Source of the DNA: a virus
DNA: 64,000 nucleotides
Direction: 5' to 3' (one strand)
IMG/VR virus record: IMGVR_UViG_3300035181_001013
Span: 114,797-178,796 of that record
Shown in pieces: positions 49,950 to 60,800 of this stretch; positions within the stretch are counted from its first letter, which is position 1; every line of letters starts with the position of its first letter. Below the pieces are notes generated by a model that did no database searches, was not told the DNA's origin, and saw only the letters and a program-made list of their open reading frames with translations. A program made the translations under genes and the position numbers.

Positions 49950-51724
49950 ATTTGTTCCGTTACATCTTTGATAGAACTAAATCCTTTTTGCATTTGAACC
50001 ATCATTGTCCTATCAAAGATATTCCCAATCTCATCTCTGTGTGAAATGATAAAGATGTTCAGATTTTCATCTCGAGCTTTCTTTTTTAGCATTCTTCCAG
50101 CAGATTGAACACCAACCGCGTCTAACCCAACATCAAGAACTTCATCAAGTAAACATATGTTAATTGGAGTATGTAATTTTTGGAGAACGTCTCTAAAAGC
50201 TAACGCGAGAGCCAAATTTACTCTCGCGCGTTGCCCATTAGACAGGTTGCCAAAACTCAACGGCCTTCCAAACAAACTAATATTGGCAGTCATTTCATGA
50301 GTGAATTCAACTTTGTGTGTTAAACCCAACTGTGTTAAATTGTGGTGAAGTCGTGTATTCAAGAATGGTAAGTTCTTATTTAACAACGCTTTACGAACAA
50401 AACTGTCTTTTTTCGTTAAGAGTTTTAGTAAGAATTGTTGATGGTCTTGAGTTTTCTTCAACTTATTCAAGTCAGAATAATCAATTGTGTCAAGATGATA
50501 ATCTTCTAATTCCTTAAGCGGTTCTAAAAATGGATTTTCAGCATTTTTTAAGTCTTGAACTTTTTGATGTATAGTTTGTTTATGTGAATGTATTTCCAAT
50601 AATTGGTCTACGTCATTAACCTGTCGCCTCTTTTTTAATACTTTTAACAACTGCTGAAGGTCATGTTCGTCCTCTTCTATAAAACCAAGTTCTTTCATGA
50701 GTTTTTCGTGTTGTGTATTTGATGTTTCAATTCTTTCTTTACACGAGTCGATTTTAGAGTCGGCATCAGCATATTGTTGTAAACAATATGGACATCGTTG
50801 ATCTGTTAAGTGTTTAAGTTCATGAGTACTCTCATCAATCATCTTTTTATACTTTTCAATCATTGATTTGGTTTGTTTCTTTTCTTGTAAAATTTCCCGA
50901 GATTTTCTTTCCAATTCATCAATCTCGTGATGAAGTTTTTGCTCTTCATCGACATTAATTCCTTCAGCTTCTGTTAACTGGCGTTCGTACGTTAATATTG
51001 TTTTAGAGTTTGAACTGTTCCAATTCTCAACTCTCATTTTTGCTGATTTGATTTGTTCTACAAAACGCATGTGTTCTTTTTCAAGCTGTTCTATCCGCAT
51101 TTTGTTGATATTCATAGAATCTTCTGTATTTTTAATCAAATCTTTTAACATAACAGCTTGTTCAGATAATACAGTAAGATTAAATAGTCGTTCTATAAAA
51201 TCAGTCTGATTTGCTTGGTAGTGAGAATTAACAGGCATATCAAGGAATGGAGAGTGTGTTGCAGAAATAACAACAATACGAACGAACATATCATAAGGCA
51301 TTCCAATGATATCAAGAATTACTTTATCCATAATGTGTGGACCACCTCTTGTCTTATCTTTTCCATCAATAAACAAATGAACAGTGTTATCTCTTCCACT
51401 TTTTCCTGATTTTCTTCTTCGTTCCACACGATACGGAATACCACCTTTTACAAATTCTACAATAACTTCCATATGAGTTTTATTAACATTATTAATAAGC
51501 TCATCGATTTTAATATCTGAAATTGGTCTATCGTATAAAGCATATGTTAAAGCATTCATAACAGTCGTTTTCCCAACACCGTTACTACTTTGTCCTTCGG
51601 TAGTATTATCTAAATCTTCACCAAGGATTAAAGTTGTTCCGGTTCTTTGTAAGTCAATAACTGTTTTAACTTTTCCATAAGACATAAAATTCGTTAAAGT
51701 TAATGTTTTAAATCTAATTTCCAT
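49946..51724 (-). CDS. 46: gp46 SMC/Rad50-like recombination nuclease subunit
   Basis: A 592-residue Rad50/SbcC-type ATPase (T4 gp46: 560 aa). With gp47 it resects DNA ends to give single strands for UvsX. Visible are Walker A GQSSNGVGKTT (44-54), a zinc-hook CPYC (about 311-314) at the tip of a long coiled coil, an ABC signature LSNGQRARVNLALAL and the Walker B NICLLDEVLDVGLD. It is encoded directly after gp47 with a 2-base gap, as in T4. Confidence 0.95.
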   Translation of the reverse strand: MEIRFKTLTLTNFMSYGKVKTVIDLQRTGTTLILGEDLDNTTEGQSSNGVGKTTVMNALTYALYDRPISDIKIDELINNVNKTHMEVIVEFVKGGIPYRVERRRKSGKSGRDNTVHLFIDGKDKTRGGPHIMDKVILDIIGMPYDMFVRIVVISATHSPFLDMPVNSHYQANQTDFIERLFNLTVLSEQAVMLKDLIKNTEDSMNINKMRIEQLEKEHMRFVEQIKSAKMRVENWNSSNSKTILTYERQLTEAEGINVDEEQKLHHEIDELERKSREILQEKKQTKSMIEKYKKMIDESTHELKHLTDQRCPYCLQQYADADSKIDSCKERIETSNTQHEKLMKELGFIEEDEHDLQQLLKVLKKRRQVNDVDQLLEIHSHKQTIHQKVQDLKNAENPFLEPLKELEDYHLDTIDYSDLNKLKKTQDHQQFLLKLLTKKDSFVRKALLNKNLPFLNTRLHHNLTQLGLTHKVEFTHEMTANISLFGRPLSFGNLSNGQRARVNLALALAFRDVLQKLHTPINICLLDEVLDVGLDAVGVQSAGRMLKKKARDENLNIFIISHRDEIGNIFDRTMMVQMQKGFSSIKDVTEQI

Positions 51725-51726
51725 TT

Positions 51727-52779
51727 TTATACCTTCAAAGATTTGTATATTTCGATTAACATTTCATTATCAATATGTTCTGTATCAATACTACTTAATA
51801 GTTGAAGCATCATATCACTTATTGTCATTAATTCATTTGTGTCGATATCAATTTCTGTTCCACTGATAACATTTGCAATTTCATCAGAATCTTCAATAAC
51901 TAATTCTCGTAGTTTATAAGATTCAATAAACGTCTGCCTTAACACACTAACTTCTTCATACGATAAAGCAATATCAGCTACACACTTCACTCGCGATTCA
52001 GGTAATAAAATAGTTTTCCCATCTACCAAAGACGAGAGTGATGTTTTTGTGTACTTTGGACAATTACCCCAATCAATAAATTCAATTTTATCATTCACAT
52101 AGTCATATGTTGTCATTCCACGAGAAGTATCACCTGCATCACTGAAATCCATTGGAAAAGTATTTCCAATATAAACTACGTTTTTGTTTGCTTGCCTTTT
52201 ATGAAAATGTCCCGAAAATATATGCTTCGGCTCTTTAAAGTCATCACAATTGGGACCAGTTGGCATAACATTATTATATCCTGTTATCATAAATCCCTGG
52301 AATTCAAAATGACCAAACCAAATTGGAAGTTTTAAGTACTGTGATAATTCAACGTATTCATGATGAAACAAATATGGACATAATAAAATTGGTTTGTAAG
52401 TATCTTCACATACAGTCGGTTCGTCAATTATATTAAAATTAGACAGTGATGAAAAGTGAAACAAAGAATGAATATCTCTTGTGTGTCTATAATACAAATC
52501 ATGATTTCCAACTATAAAATAAACTGGTAGGCCGAGATTGTTTATTATTTTTGCACCCTTAAAGGAATACAACATCGTTGAAATATTCAAAGCACTTCTG
52601 TTTTCATGCCAATCTCCCATGAAAATAATATGATCAATTTCAGGATCTTTTTTAACTTCTGAACAAAACCACTCCAGAAAATTGATACAATCTTGATTAT
52701 GTTGATCGGAGTTAGATTTCCGACCATAGTGAAGATCGGTGAAAACTGCGGCTTTTTTCAGTTTATTTTGTTTGTTCAT
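51727..52779 (-). CDS. 47: gp47 Mre11-like nuclease subunit
   Basis: A 350-residue Mre11/SbcD-type metallophosphoesterase (T4 gp47: 339 aa). It supplies the nuclease activity of the gp46/gp47 complex. The five phosphoesterase motifs are visible: FTDLHYGR, FMGDWHENR, VGNHDLYY, WFGHFEFQG and FSGHFHKRQ, together giving the Asp/His/Asn metal ligands. The C-terminal about 100 residues form the gp46-binding and capping part. It lies just after gp55 in the same operon. Confidence 0.95.
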   Translation of the reverse strand: MNKQNKLKKAAVFTDLHYGRKSNSDQHNQDCINFLEWFCSEVKKDPEIDHIIFMGDWHENRSALNISTMLYSFKGAKIINNLGLPVYFIVGNHDLYYRHTRDIHSLFHFSSLSNFNIIDEPTVCEDTYKPILLCPYLFHHEYVELSQYLKLPIWFGHFEFQGFMITGYNNVMPTGPNCDDFKEPKHIFSGHFHKRQANKNVVYIGNTFPMDFSDAGDTSRGMTTYDYVNDKIEFIDWGNCPKYTKTSLSSLVDGKTILLPESRVKCVADIALSYEEVSVLRQTFIESYKLRELVIEDSDEIANVISGTEIDIDTNELMTISDMMLQLLSSIDTEHIDNEMLIEIYKSLKV

Positions 52780-52787
52780 AAAAGATT

Positions 52788-53357
52788 TTATTCTTCTGTA
52801 GGAGTATCTGTCTCTGTTTTAACTTCATCAGGATCACTGAATTCTGTATCTTCAACGATCGTTACGTTATTCCTCGCATATTCATCTAAATTACCGTTTA
52901 TCATTGCTTCTCGCCGTTCATGAAATTCTTCTTCATGGTCAAGAGTGTAACTCAAAGATGGATTAAACCCGTTTTCTATTAGTGATTTGTTTTTGATGTC
53001 TCGAACTCTACGTTCTTGGTTTAAGTATTGAATAAAAGAATGTTTAATACATTGGGTAAAAAAAGCAAAGGGGTTTGAACTCTTGTTTTCATCGAATGCC
53101 GACCAAGTTTTACAAAGCATTAACATAGCATAAGCCTGCATGTCATCGTTATAAGAATAGTTCGCGAAATTGCCTTTTTTTGCGTAACGACTAGTCAAAG
53201 TTAGTAACATATTGGCTAATTCATTTGACATGATACCCCTTTTCTTGCTTGTAACTACTTGAAAAAGTAAATCTTTGTTGTTGAGGTAATTTTTCTTTGG
53301 AGAGGTTGGTGCTACTACTTCGGTTGTTACTGGTGTTTCAGTTATTGGATTGCTCAT
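52788..53357 (-). CDS. 55: gp55 late sigma factor
   Basis: A 189-residue late-gene sigma factor (T4 gp55: 185 aa). gp55 replaces sigma70 on host RNA polymerase and recognises the TATAAATA late promoter, which is frequent in this window. The region-2-like core is visible: YNDDMQAYAMLMLCKTWSAF, NPFAFFTQCIKHSFIQYLN and QERRVRDIKNKSLI. The N- and C-terminal tails are polar and acidic (DEVKTETDTPTEE). The start at 53357 has an AAGGA site; an earlier start at 53444 lies within the divergent promoter region and is not supported. It heads the operon with gp47 and gp46. Confidence 0.93.
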   Translation of the reverse strand: MSNPITETPVTTEVVAPTSPKKNYLNNKDLLFQVVTSKKRGIMSNELANMLLTLTSRYAKKGNFANYSYNDDMQAYAMLMLCKTWSAFDENKSSNPFAFFTQCIKHSFIQYLNQERRVRDIKNKSLIENGFNPSLSYTLDHEEEFHERREAMINGNLDEYARNNVTIVEDTEFSDPDEVKTETDTPTEE

Positions 53358-53423
53358 TGGCGGTCCTTTATTATAATTATTATAGATGTATATTATACAA
53401 TTTTTTGTATCACGTGACAACAA

Positions 53424-53431
53424 CATAAATA
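53424..53431 (+). promoter_or_regulatory. Late-promoter-like box CATAAATA before gp48
   Basis: The plus strand reads CATAAATATCAAC in the divergent gap between gp55 and gp48, 80 bases before the gp48 start. It is one base off the late consensus and probably serves the gp48-gp53-hub operon. Confidence 0.45.
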
Positions 53432-53503
53432 TCAACACAGTCACATAAGTAAGAACAGACTTTACTCATATAACAACATATTTATGTTTTAATGGAACCA
53501 TAT

Positions 53504-54265
53504 ATGCCAATTGTTCAACCACCAACAACAGAAGATTTTAAAGTTAAACTAATTTCAGCGATTGATCAATCAGTTTATTCTGATAAGACACAATATTCAC
53601 AAAAGGTTGTGGTATTAAACGTATCTCCTCAAATTGCAGAAAATGGTCAAGTTTTGTATGATGCTATCCAAGTTCTTCATGGCCCTACATCATTTCAAAT
53701 GTATAAGGGTACACCATCAAGAACATATAATATGAACGATGTAAAATTGATATCAAGAACACCATCAGAAGCTCGAGATAACATTCAAACATTAAACATC
53801 TTACGTTCTTGGAGAATGCCTTATTATGGTCAAACTGAATTTGACCAATCACAACTCAACGCATTTTTCACTCAAATTCAATCAGGTGAAACATTGAATT
53901 TAGATCCTTATTCAAGATTGCAAGCAGAAACCAAATCATTAAAGAAACGATTGGGTGCTCCACCAGAAATTCTCTATTTTTCTGCATACACCCAAGTAAG
54001 TGGAAATCAATCCAAACAAGAATCTAAAACTTATATGGGAAACATAAACCGAGTCCCTGTTGTATTATCTAATTTATCAATAACCTATCCAAATGATGTT
54101 ACGTATATTCCAACAGCAATGAGAGGGCAAATTGACGCCTTAGGAGGTGTCCCTTTCCCTGTTATAATGTCGGTTAGTATTGATTTAACAGAATCTCATG
54201 CACCCCAAGAAGTCAATCAATTCAACCTCGCTAAATACACAAGCGGAATATTGGACGGATTTTAA
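53504..54265 (+). CDS. 48: gp48-like baseplate tail-tube cap protein
   Basis: A 253-residue protein of the gp48 type (T4 gp48: 364 aa), which binds the baseplate hub and starts the tube. Family features are YNMNDVKLISRTPSEARDNI, LSITYPNDVTYIPTA, VPFPVIMSVSIDLTESHAPQE and FNLAKYTSGILDGF. I chose the ATG at 53504, which has a GGAA site; another ATG four codons earlier (53492) is possible. The stop overlaps the gp53 start by one base (TAATG), so the baseplate genes are coupled. Confidence 0.8.
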   Translation: MPIVQPPTTEDFKVKLISAIDQSVYSDKTQYSQKVVVLNVSPQIAENGQVLYDAIQVLHGPTSFQMYKGTPSRTYNMNDVKLISRTPSEARDNIQTLNILRSWRMPYYGQTEFDQSQLNAFFTQIQSGETLNLDPYSRLQAETKSLKKRLGAPPEILYFSAYTQVSGNQSKQESKTYMGNINRVPVVLSNLSITYPNDVTYIPTAMRGQIDALGGVPFPVIMSVSIDLTESHAPQEVNQFNLAKYTSGILDGF

Positions 54266-54573
54266 TGTCAACAAATTCAACTAAAAATTTAAAATCAAGA
54301 TATGTTAGAGGTGGAATCACCGAACAGTTCCCAACCCGTTTGGGGTGGTGGGAACGTATTGTTTTTACACAAAGCAAAGATGATATTTTGCTCACAATAA
54401 ATTCAAAATATCATCTTCGCCCTGATTTACTGGCATTTGATGCATATGGTTCCCCATCATATATGTGGGTTATTCTTCAATACAACAATATACTAGATAT
54501 TAATACGGAATTTGTTGAAGGAATGAACATTGTTATTCCAACCCCAACACGAGTTAATACTGAAATAATATAA
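54265..54573 (+). CDS. 53: gp53-like baseplate wedge protein
   Basis: A 102-residue protein similar to T4 gp53 (196 aa), although shorter. The segment YHLRPDLLAFDAYGSPSYMW followed by VILQYNNILDINTEFVEGM is the conserved LysM-like core of gp53. In T4 this subunit joins neighbouring wedges. The C-terminus IVIPTPTRVNTEII also fits. It overlaps both neighbours by one base (gp48 upstream, hub downstream). The short length suggests that only the core domain is kept here. Confidence 0.88.
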   Translation: MSTNSTKNLKSRYVRGGITEQFPTRLGWWERIVFTQSKDDILLTINSKYHLRPDLLAFDAYGSPSYMWVILQYNNILDINTEFVEGMNIVIPTPTRVNTEII

Positions 54574-57188
54574 TGATTTACGACGAAACACTTAATGATC
54601 CAACACTCAACCCTAAAGCTAACCGATTAAAAGATTTTAGGTCCTATTCTTATCATCACATATTGTTGGGTGTTAATGATAGTTCAGTTATTGACGCACT
54701 GAATTCTCCTCTTGGGACTAACGTTGACGTATACCAACACCCTGATATGTTAGGAACTGGTCAAGAGCGATACACTACACGTTCGATTGATACTGCTAAT
54801 GGTTCTAAACCATATGTTGTTATTTTAAATTCAATGACAGATTCTTATCTCCAAATAGTAAACCTTGAAATGACAACATATGTTATTGGTGGAGAACCTC
54901 CAGGAAATCTTCATGACGTTGAAACCAAAACAGCTTCTCCAGGTCTTTTTGGTGCAGTCACGTCTTTGACTATAACAGAACCATTTGGGACACGCTTTAT
55001 TGAATTCTTATTAGCTGCTCAAAATGCTTTAGGTGCGACTCAAACAACTATTCAGTATGTGTTAAAAACTATATTTGTGGGGCACAGATATGACGGTTCC
55101 ATAGAAACAATATCTGATATTGCTCCGTATCCTTTAAAAATAATAAACATTGATTTTGAATTCACAAATACAGGAACAACATATGTAATTCAGGCTCTTC
55201 CAATCTCTGATGGTAGTGCAAATTCCCCAATAACAGGAACTGCAGGTGGCCACCCGTTTGTTGTACAAGGATTTACCTTAAAATCGTTTGCTGATTCATA
55301 TAACAAAAACTTAAATGAACTTGGTTCCAAAACAATCCAGACACTTGTTGATAATAAAATAACCAACCAAATTGTTCCAACATATGAAATTGTTTTAGAT
55401 CCAACGTACCAAGGTAGTGAATATTCGCTGGAGAGCGGAATAAACGATTACTTAAAAACTACAAAAAATGAATGGGTTTTTTCACCCACTCTTGGCGCAA
55501 CAATAGTTAGAACTTTATACAATCTAGTTGGTTTCTGTAAACAGATTAGAGATGAAATCAAAATTCCTCAACCCACTGATGACCCCAATGTATTTTATGT
55601 GTATCGTCCCGAGGTTCATACAACTGTTCGTCAGACAACAGATAAAAATAATAAAGTAACTTCAACGAACGTGTATAAACTTGTTCGAATTCCTGTTGCA
55701 GTTTTTAAAAGTTACACATCCAAAACAGGACAAACAGATGCAAATCAAACCTCTGTGACAAAAGCTTTAGATCCAGAACAGTTTAATTCGTTTTTACAGA
55801 AACAATTGACAGAGGGTAAATTGTTACAATATGATTATATGTTTTCTGGAAAAAATGATGATGTTATTGATTTTGGAATTCATTTCGATCATATCGGGCA
55901 AGGATTGTTATATGCAAAAACAGTAACCGAGCAAGCAACAGCCCAAAAAACACAAACTGGACAAACGAAAACAAATGTGTTATCTGCTGTTCCACCAAGA
56001 ACAACTACGGATACCACTACTGATTCATTACTTCCCAGTATTCCGTTTTCGAGGTCATCTCCTTTAAAAGATGCAGTTGAATACGATGCGTTCCAAGATG
56101 CACTTCGAAAATATTCAGCAATTCAAGCAATAACAGCAGAGCTTACAATAACAGGAAACCCAAGATTGTTTGCGTCTGAAATACAAAAGTTTCAACCTTC
56201 GGGTGTTGCAGCTACCCCATATTACGTTAAAATCAACGTGTATATGCCTTACGTTGATTTGACTACTGGTTTCGTTGATTTTAAAAATGGTAATTATCCG
56301 GATCAAAAAGCATTTCAAAATCCATTTTGGTTTAATGGTATATTTTTTGTAATGTCTGTGGATAATTCTTTTAATAATGGTATTTTTACACAAAAATTGC
56401 ACCTTGTTCAGGTTTCTAATGTTGATAGTTTAACCGATGAGTCACCCGTGGCAACGACGGATAGTGGAAAAACAACCGGAACAGCAGAAAACAGAACAGG
56501 ACACCAAGCAAAATCGTCTGCTGCAAAAGGAACAAAACAAACAGGGGGCTGTGTTAAGAGTAGACCATTAATCAAAATCAACGATGGTGGTGATGGTCAA
56601 ACTGGAAGTAAAAACGTTCAAGCGTTCCTTAAAATGTTGAGATATGCTGAAGGAACTTACCAATCAGATGGCTGGACGAGAATAGTCGACGGATTCGTTG
56701 TTATGTGGGCCGGAATTGGTGCAGCAGAATCACCAGGAACTTGGGTATTCCCAATTGACCCTAAACTTTTATTATCAAAATTAGGAGTGACAGGAACGCT
56801 AACGAGTCTTGGTTCCTTTACAAACATGCATTTTTCAGACTTCTCAAAACACCCTCAAGTATATGTAAAATATAAAAAAGATGTGTCATTACCATCTTCA
56901 GCAGCAGGGGCATTTCAAATAACATATTCAACGTGGAAAGGTTTACAGAAAAACTATCCTTCGTTATTTAAAACATTCACAGTTCAAGAACAGGAACGTG
57001 CCGCTACAATCCTATTTTCAGAACATAATGCGTTGACAGACATTAAAAATGGAAATATAGATTCAGCAATTCAAAAACTCAACAAAACATGGGCTTCTCT
57101 TGGTCCAGCATCTGGACAGGGATATATTTGTCTTGAACAGTTAAAGGCTGAATATCAGTTAAATGGTGGGTTATTTACACCCCAATAA
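54573..57188 (+). CDS. Baseplate hub protein with lambda R-like lytic transglycosylase
   Basis: An 871-residue protein. Residues 1 to about 640 are a large structural part with beta segments (YHHILLGVNDSSVIDALNSP, KPYVVILNSM, NPFWFNGIFFVMSVDNSFN, KLHLVQVSN). They resemble hub/tail-tip proteins of T4-like phages. A linker (about 645-680) follows. Residues about 684-865 resemble the lambda R endolysin: FLKMLRYAEGTYQ (catalytic Glu near 692), HFSDFSKHPQVYV, SAAGAFQITYSTWKGL and IQKLNKTWASLG. T4 gp5 carries a T4-type lysozyme instead, so the wall-cutting domain here is from another family. The C-terminal match to R is good; the structural part is assigned by context with gp48 and gp53. Confidence 0.82.
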   Translation: MIYDETLNDPTLNPKANRLKDFRSYSYHHILLGVNDSSVIDALNSPLGTNVDVYQHPDMLGTGQERYTTRSIDTANGSKPYVVILNSMTDSYLQIVNLEMTTYVIGGEPPGNLHDVETKTASPGLFGAVTSLTITEPFGTRFIEFLLAAQNALGATQTTIQYVLKTIFVGHRYDGSIETISDIAPYPLKIINIDFEFTNTGTTYVIQALPISDGSANSPITGTAGGHPFVVQGFTLKSFADSYNKNLNELGSKTIQTLVDNKITNQIVPTYEIVLDPTYQGSEYSLESGINDYLKTTKNEWVFSPTLGATIVRTLYNLVGFCKQIRDEIKIPQPTDDPNVFYVYRPEVHTTVRQTTDKNNKVTSTNVYKLVRIPVAVFKSYTSKTGQTDANQTSVTKALDPEQFNSFLQKQLTEGKLLQYDYMFSGKNDDVIDFGIHFDHIGQGLLYAKTVTEQATAQKTQTGQTKTNVLSAVPPRTTTDTTTDSLLPSIPFSRSSPLKDAVEYDAFQDALRKYSAIQAITAELTITGNPRLFASEIQKFQPSGVAATPYYVKINVYMPYVDLTTGFVDFKNGNYPDQKAFQNPFWFNGIFFVMSVDNSFNNGIFTQKLHLVQVSNVDSLTDESPVATTDSGKTTGTAENRTGHQAKSSAAKGTKQTGGCVKSRPLIKINDGGDGQTGSKNVQAFLKMLRYAEGTYQSDGWTRIVDGFVVMWAGIGAAESPGTWVFPIDPKLLLSKLGVTGTLTSLGSFTNMHFSDFSKHPQVYVKYKKDVSLPSSAAGAFQITYSTWKGLQKNYPSLFKTFTVQEQERAATILFSEHNALTDIKNGNIDSAIQKLNKTWASLGPASGQGYICLEQLKAEYQLNGGLFTPQ

Positions 57189-57260
57189 TATTGTTGTCAT
57201 ACCCTTTTTAGTAATTTATAATTATTAGATAAATTAAAACAACTAAAGGGAGATACTATT

Positions 57261-57575
57261 ATGCGTATTAAAAAAGAAAAAGAAACAGCCCCGGTAAATA
57301 ATTCTGCCCCATCATCACCCGCTGATCGTGACAAGCTTCGGACAATGTTGGAAGAAATCGTTCACGCATTAAGACGAGCTGATGATGAGAAAATTTCTAT
57401 CAAAGAAATTAAAGATGAGATTAAAAAGCAGTTTGGTATCGCTCCGAAGTATTCGGGAAAAATGGCCAAGACAATGTATAAACATGCTTTTGATGAAGTT
57501 AAGGCTGAAAATAGTGAATTTGAAGAACTATACGAACAGATTGTCGGTGGAGTAGAACATTCTGATGAGGACTAA
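57261..57575 (+). CDS. dsbA: DsbA-like dsDNA-binding late regulator
   Basis: A 104-residue protein like T4 DsbA (89 aa), which binds double-stranded DNA near late promoters and supports late transcription. The shared part is KISIKEIKDEIKKQFGIAPK, followed by YKHAFDEVKAENSEFEELYE. It starts with a basic, Lys-rich extension (RIKKEKETAPVNNS). The AAGGGAG site is ideal. It begins an operon with the zinc protein and gp43 in this phage. The assignment is based on the helical core and length. Confidence 0.8.
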   Translation: MRIKKEKETAPVNNSAPSSPADRDKLRTMLEEIVHALRRADDEKISIKEIKDEIKKQFGIAPKYSGKMAKTMYKHAFDEVKAENSEFEELYEQIVGGVEHSDED

Positions 57576-57576
57576 A

Positions 57577-57885
57577 ATGTTCCAACAATTTTTGGAATAC
57601 GTCAAACAAAAATATGTTTTGTTGTGTTCATCTTGCGAAATCAGAAAAGATGTTTGTGAAAGGAAACATATAGCAAAAGCATTTAATAACAGATATACTT
57701 ACAGACATGAATATGATCCATATAAGATGTCTGGTGGTAACTATTCATTAAATGCTTGGATGTGTCCAGAGTGTAATATGATTCATCGTCCAATAGAGTT
57801 TTATGGTATTGCAGGATTGCAATATCCCACCTGTTGTTCTTCATTAAAAGGACCCAGATTAAACGTAGGTATAAAAACAAAATAG
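57577..57885 (+). CDS. Small zinc-binding protein next to gp43
   Basis: A 102-residue protein with several Cys/His pairs: LCSSCEIRKDVC, WMCPECNMIHRP and YPTCCSSLKG. These could form one or two zinc ribbons. The ATG at 57577 lies just after the DsbA stop and has a GAGG site; an ATG at 57565 inside the dsbA end is less likely. The gene is co-transcribed with dsbA and DNA polymerase. A role in late transcription or replication is suggested only by this context. Confidence 0.7.
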   Translation: MFQQFLEYVKQKYVLLCSSCEIRKDVCERKHIAKAFNNRYTYRHEYDPYKMSGGNYSLNAWMCPECNMIHRPIEFYGIAGLQYPTCCSSLKGPRLNVGIKTK

Positions 57886-57892
57886 GGAAAGA

Positions 57893-60800
57893 ATGAGTTA
57901 TATTTCAGCATTATTTAATAAAAACGAAAATGAAGTTGTAGTATGGGAAAGAAACAACGGGGTTCGGGAAGTAAAGACTTACCCAGCTCCGTTGTATTTC
58001 TATACAGAAGCCGAGAATGGGAATTATACAAGTATTTTTGGTAAGAAGTTAATGAGGCATGACTTTGACACATATGCACAATTTTCAGAAACAAAAAGAA
58101 AATTAACACGTACAACACTGTATGAATCTGATATAATGCCAGATATTAAGGTGTTATCTGAGCATTATTATAATGTTACACCCCCAACTCCAAATATAAC
58201 TTTATTGGATATTGAGGTTGATTACAATCCAAAAATTGGATTCTCTTCAGCGAAAAATCCATATGCACCAATAAACGCAATAGCACTACACCATATTCAC
58301 ACGAATCGTTCTATTGTCATTGCGATACCACCACCAGGATGGGACCCAACTACGTTTGATACAGCTTTGGAAGAATTATCGGAAATTGTCATAGTTCCAA
58401 ACGAAAAAGAATTAATTAATATATTACTAGAAGAGATTGAAGATTCTGATATTTTATCCGGTTGGAACAGTGATTTCTTCGATATACCATATATTGCAAA
58501 ACGAATCGAAAAAACCTTAGGAAAAAGTGCATTACGTCGTTTATCGTTTGATGGTGCTAATTTACCGAGATACCGTGAAGTTGAAGTGTTCAAACAACAG
58601 GCAATAACTTGTGACTTATCTGGGCGTGTTCATTTAGATTATATGAATTTATTCAGAAAATATGAAGTTGCTGAACGCCCATCTTACAAATTAGAGTCAA
58701 TTGCAGAAGAGATTCTCCCACATTTGCCTAAATTAGAATATGAAGGTTCTTTAGCTGAATTGTATAAAAATGATTTCAATCATTTCATTCGATATAACAT
58801 TCGAGATACAGAAATTCTGAAAGGATTTGAACAGAAATTAGGATATATTGCACTTGCAAATGTGATGTGTCACACATCAACGTCTCAATTTAAAGATGTG
58901 TTTGGAACATTAAAATTATCTGATTTCGCTGTGGTAAATTACTGTCATTACGAACTTGACGTTAAAGTTCCTGATTGGACTGAAAAACCAGACGGAAGGA
59001 TTCAGGGAGCATATGTTCTATTACCACAGATTGGAATGCATGAGTGGATTGGTTCTATTGATATAAATAGTCTGTATCCAAGTTCAATACGAAGCATTAA
59101 TATCAGCCCGGAAACGTTGATTGGGCAGTTCACAGGAAATATATCTGATTGGGAAGAGATCGTTGCAAACTCTGATAATACAATAACGCTGGAATACGAC
59201 AACGGAGAATTACAAGAAGGAACTGCAAGTGAGTGGAGACAATATCTAAAACAGAAGAAGTGGGTTGTTAGTGGTTTTGGAACTGTGTTTGATCAAAATA
59301 AACCAGGGATTGTTCCAACTATTCTTGCAAAGTGGTATAAGCAGAGAAAAGAATACCAAAAGTTAAAGAATGAATATTACGAAAAAGCTCAACTCGCTTC
59401 TGACGAAACAGAAAAAGAAGAGTTGATGGAACAATCAGCATACTATGATAGATTGCAGTATGTGTTTAAGATTAAATTGAACAGTTTTTATGGAGCATTA
59501 ACAAATTACTACTTCCGATTCTTTGATTTAAGAATGGGTGAATCAACGACCGGAACTGGAAGAGCCATTCTACGTCACCAGGTTCGTAAAACAGCCGAGA
59601 TTCTTGATGACGAGGAATACGACACAAACTTTCCATTATATAGTTCTGTGAAAAGTGCTGAAAAGGACGGAAACGATCCAACATATGCACTCGATGGATC
59701 CGAATTCAAAGGAATATTTCCTGCAGAATCAATCATCTACGGTGATTCTGTGTCTGGTGATTCCGTTATCAATACAGCAATGAAAGAGATTGAAATACAA
59801 ACACTTTTCACGAAGGTTGATTATGTTCGTGGAAACAAAGAATATTGTATTACAGATTTACCACAGGTGTTAACGTATAATGAAGAATTAAACAAAACCG
59901 AATATTCACAAATCAATTACGTGATGAGACACAGGTGTAATAAAAAAATGTATCGAGTGTGGATTACAAACAGTCAATACATTAATGTTACTGAAGACCA
60001 TTCTCTCATGGGATACGTAAATTCGAAATTTAGGAAAAAATACAACAATGCTCACATATCTAAAGTTAAACCGACGGATTTGGGAACAGAAATCAAGACT
60101 CTGATATACCAAAAAACTCTCCCTCAAACAATCATTGAATCAAAAGAACTTTCAACTGAGATGTACGTGTTAATGGGATATGTGTTGGGAGATGGGTATG
60201 TAGATACAACAGACACAGGTGGAGTTCTGTTATCGTTAGGTAAACAAGATTTAGACGAAGTTGTTTCTAAACTGATAGTCCCACTAAAACAACAAGGTTG
60301 GTTGTCTTCCTACACAGTTAAACCTAACGTCCACGATATTCAAATCAGTGGAACCCAACTGAAAAAGTTTTTACGAAGAGAGTTGTATTCAACTGGAAAT
60401 AAACAAATCCCTGCTTGGATGTTCAATGAAATTCCAAGCAACATATCGTCTTTTATGAAAGGATGGTTCTCAGTAGATGGGTTTGTTAATATGAACGGAA
60501 CCGTCGGATTGTGTAATATCGATGAACAGTTAATCGTTGGTGCACAAAAGTTATTATTTCGTTGCGGGATTTCATCCACTTGGTTCTCCGAACAAACCGA
60601 AAATTCGTATAAAGGGACATTCTCCGGAACATTCACAAAACGGCTTACAGTTAAGAATGCAAATGATTTTTTTAATGTGGTTGGGTTTGTTCAAAACAGA
60701 AAACAAGATAAAATGCATTTAGTTAAAAACGGAAAAAGAAAATCTGAAATTTCAAAGTATGATTTTGAATTAGTAAATGTTTATAAGATAGAAGAAATAC

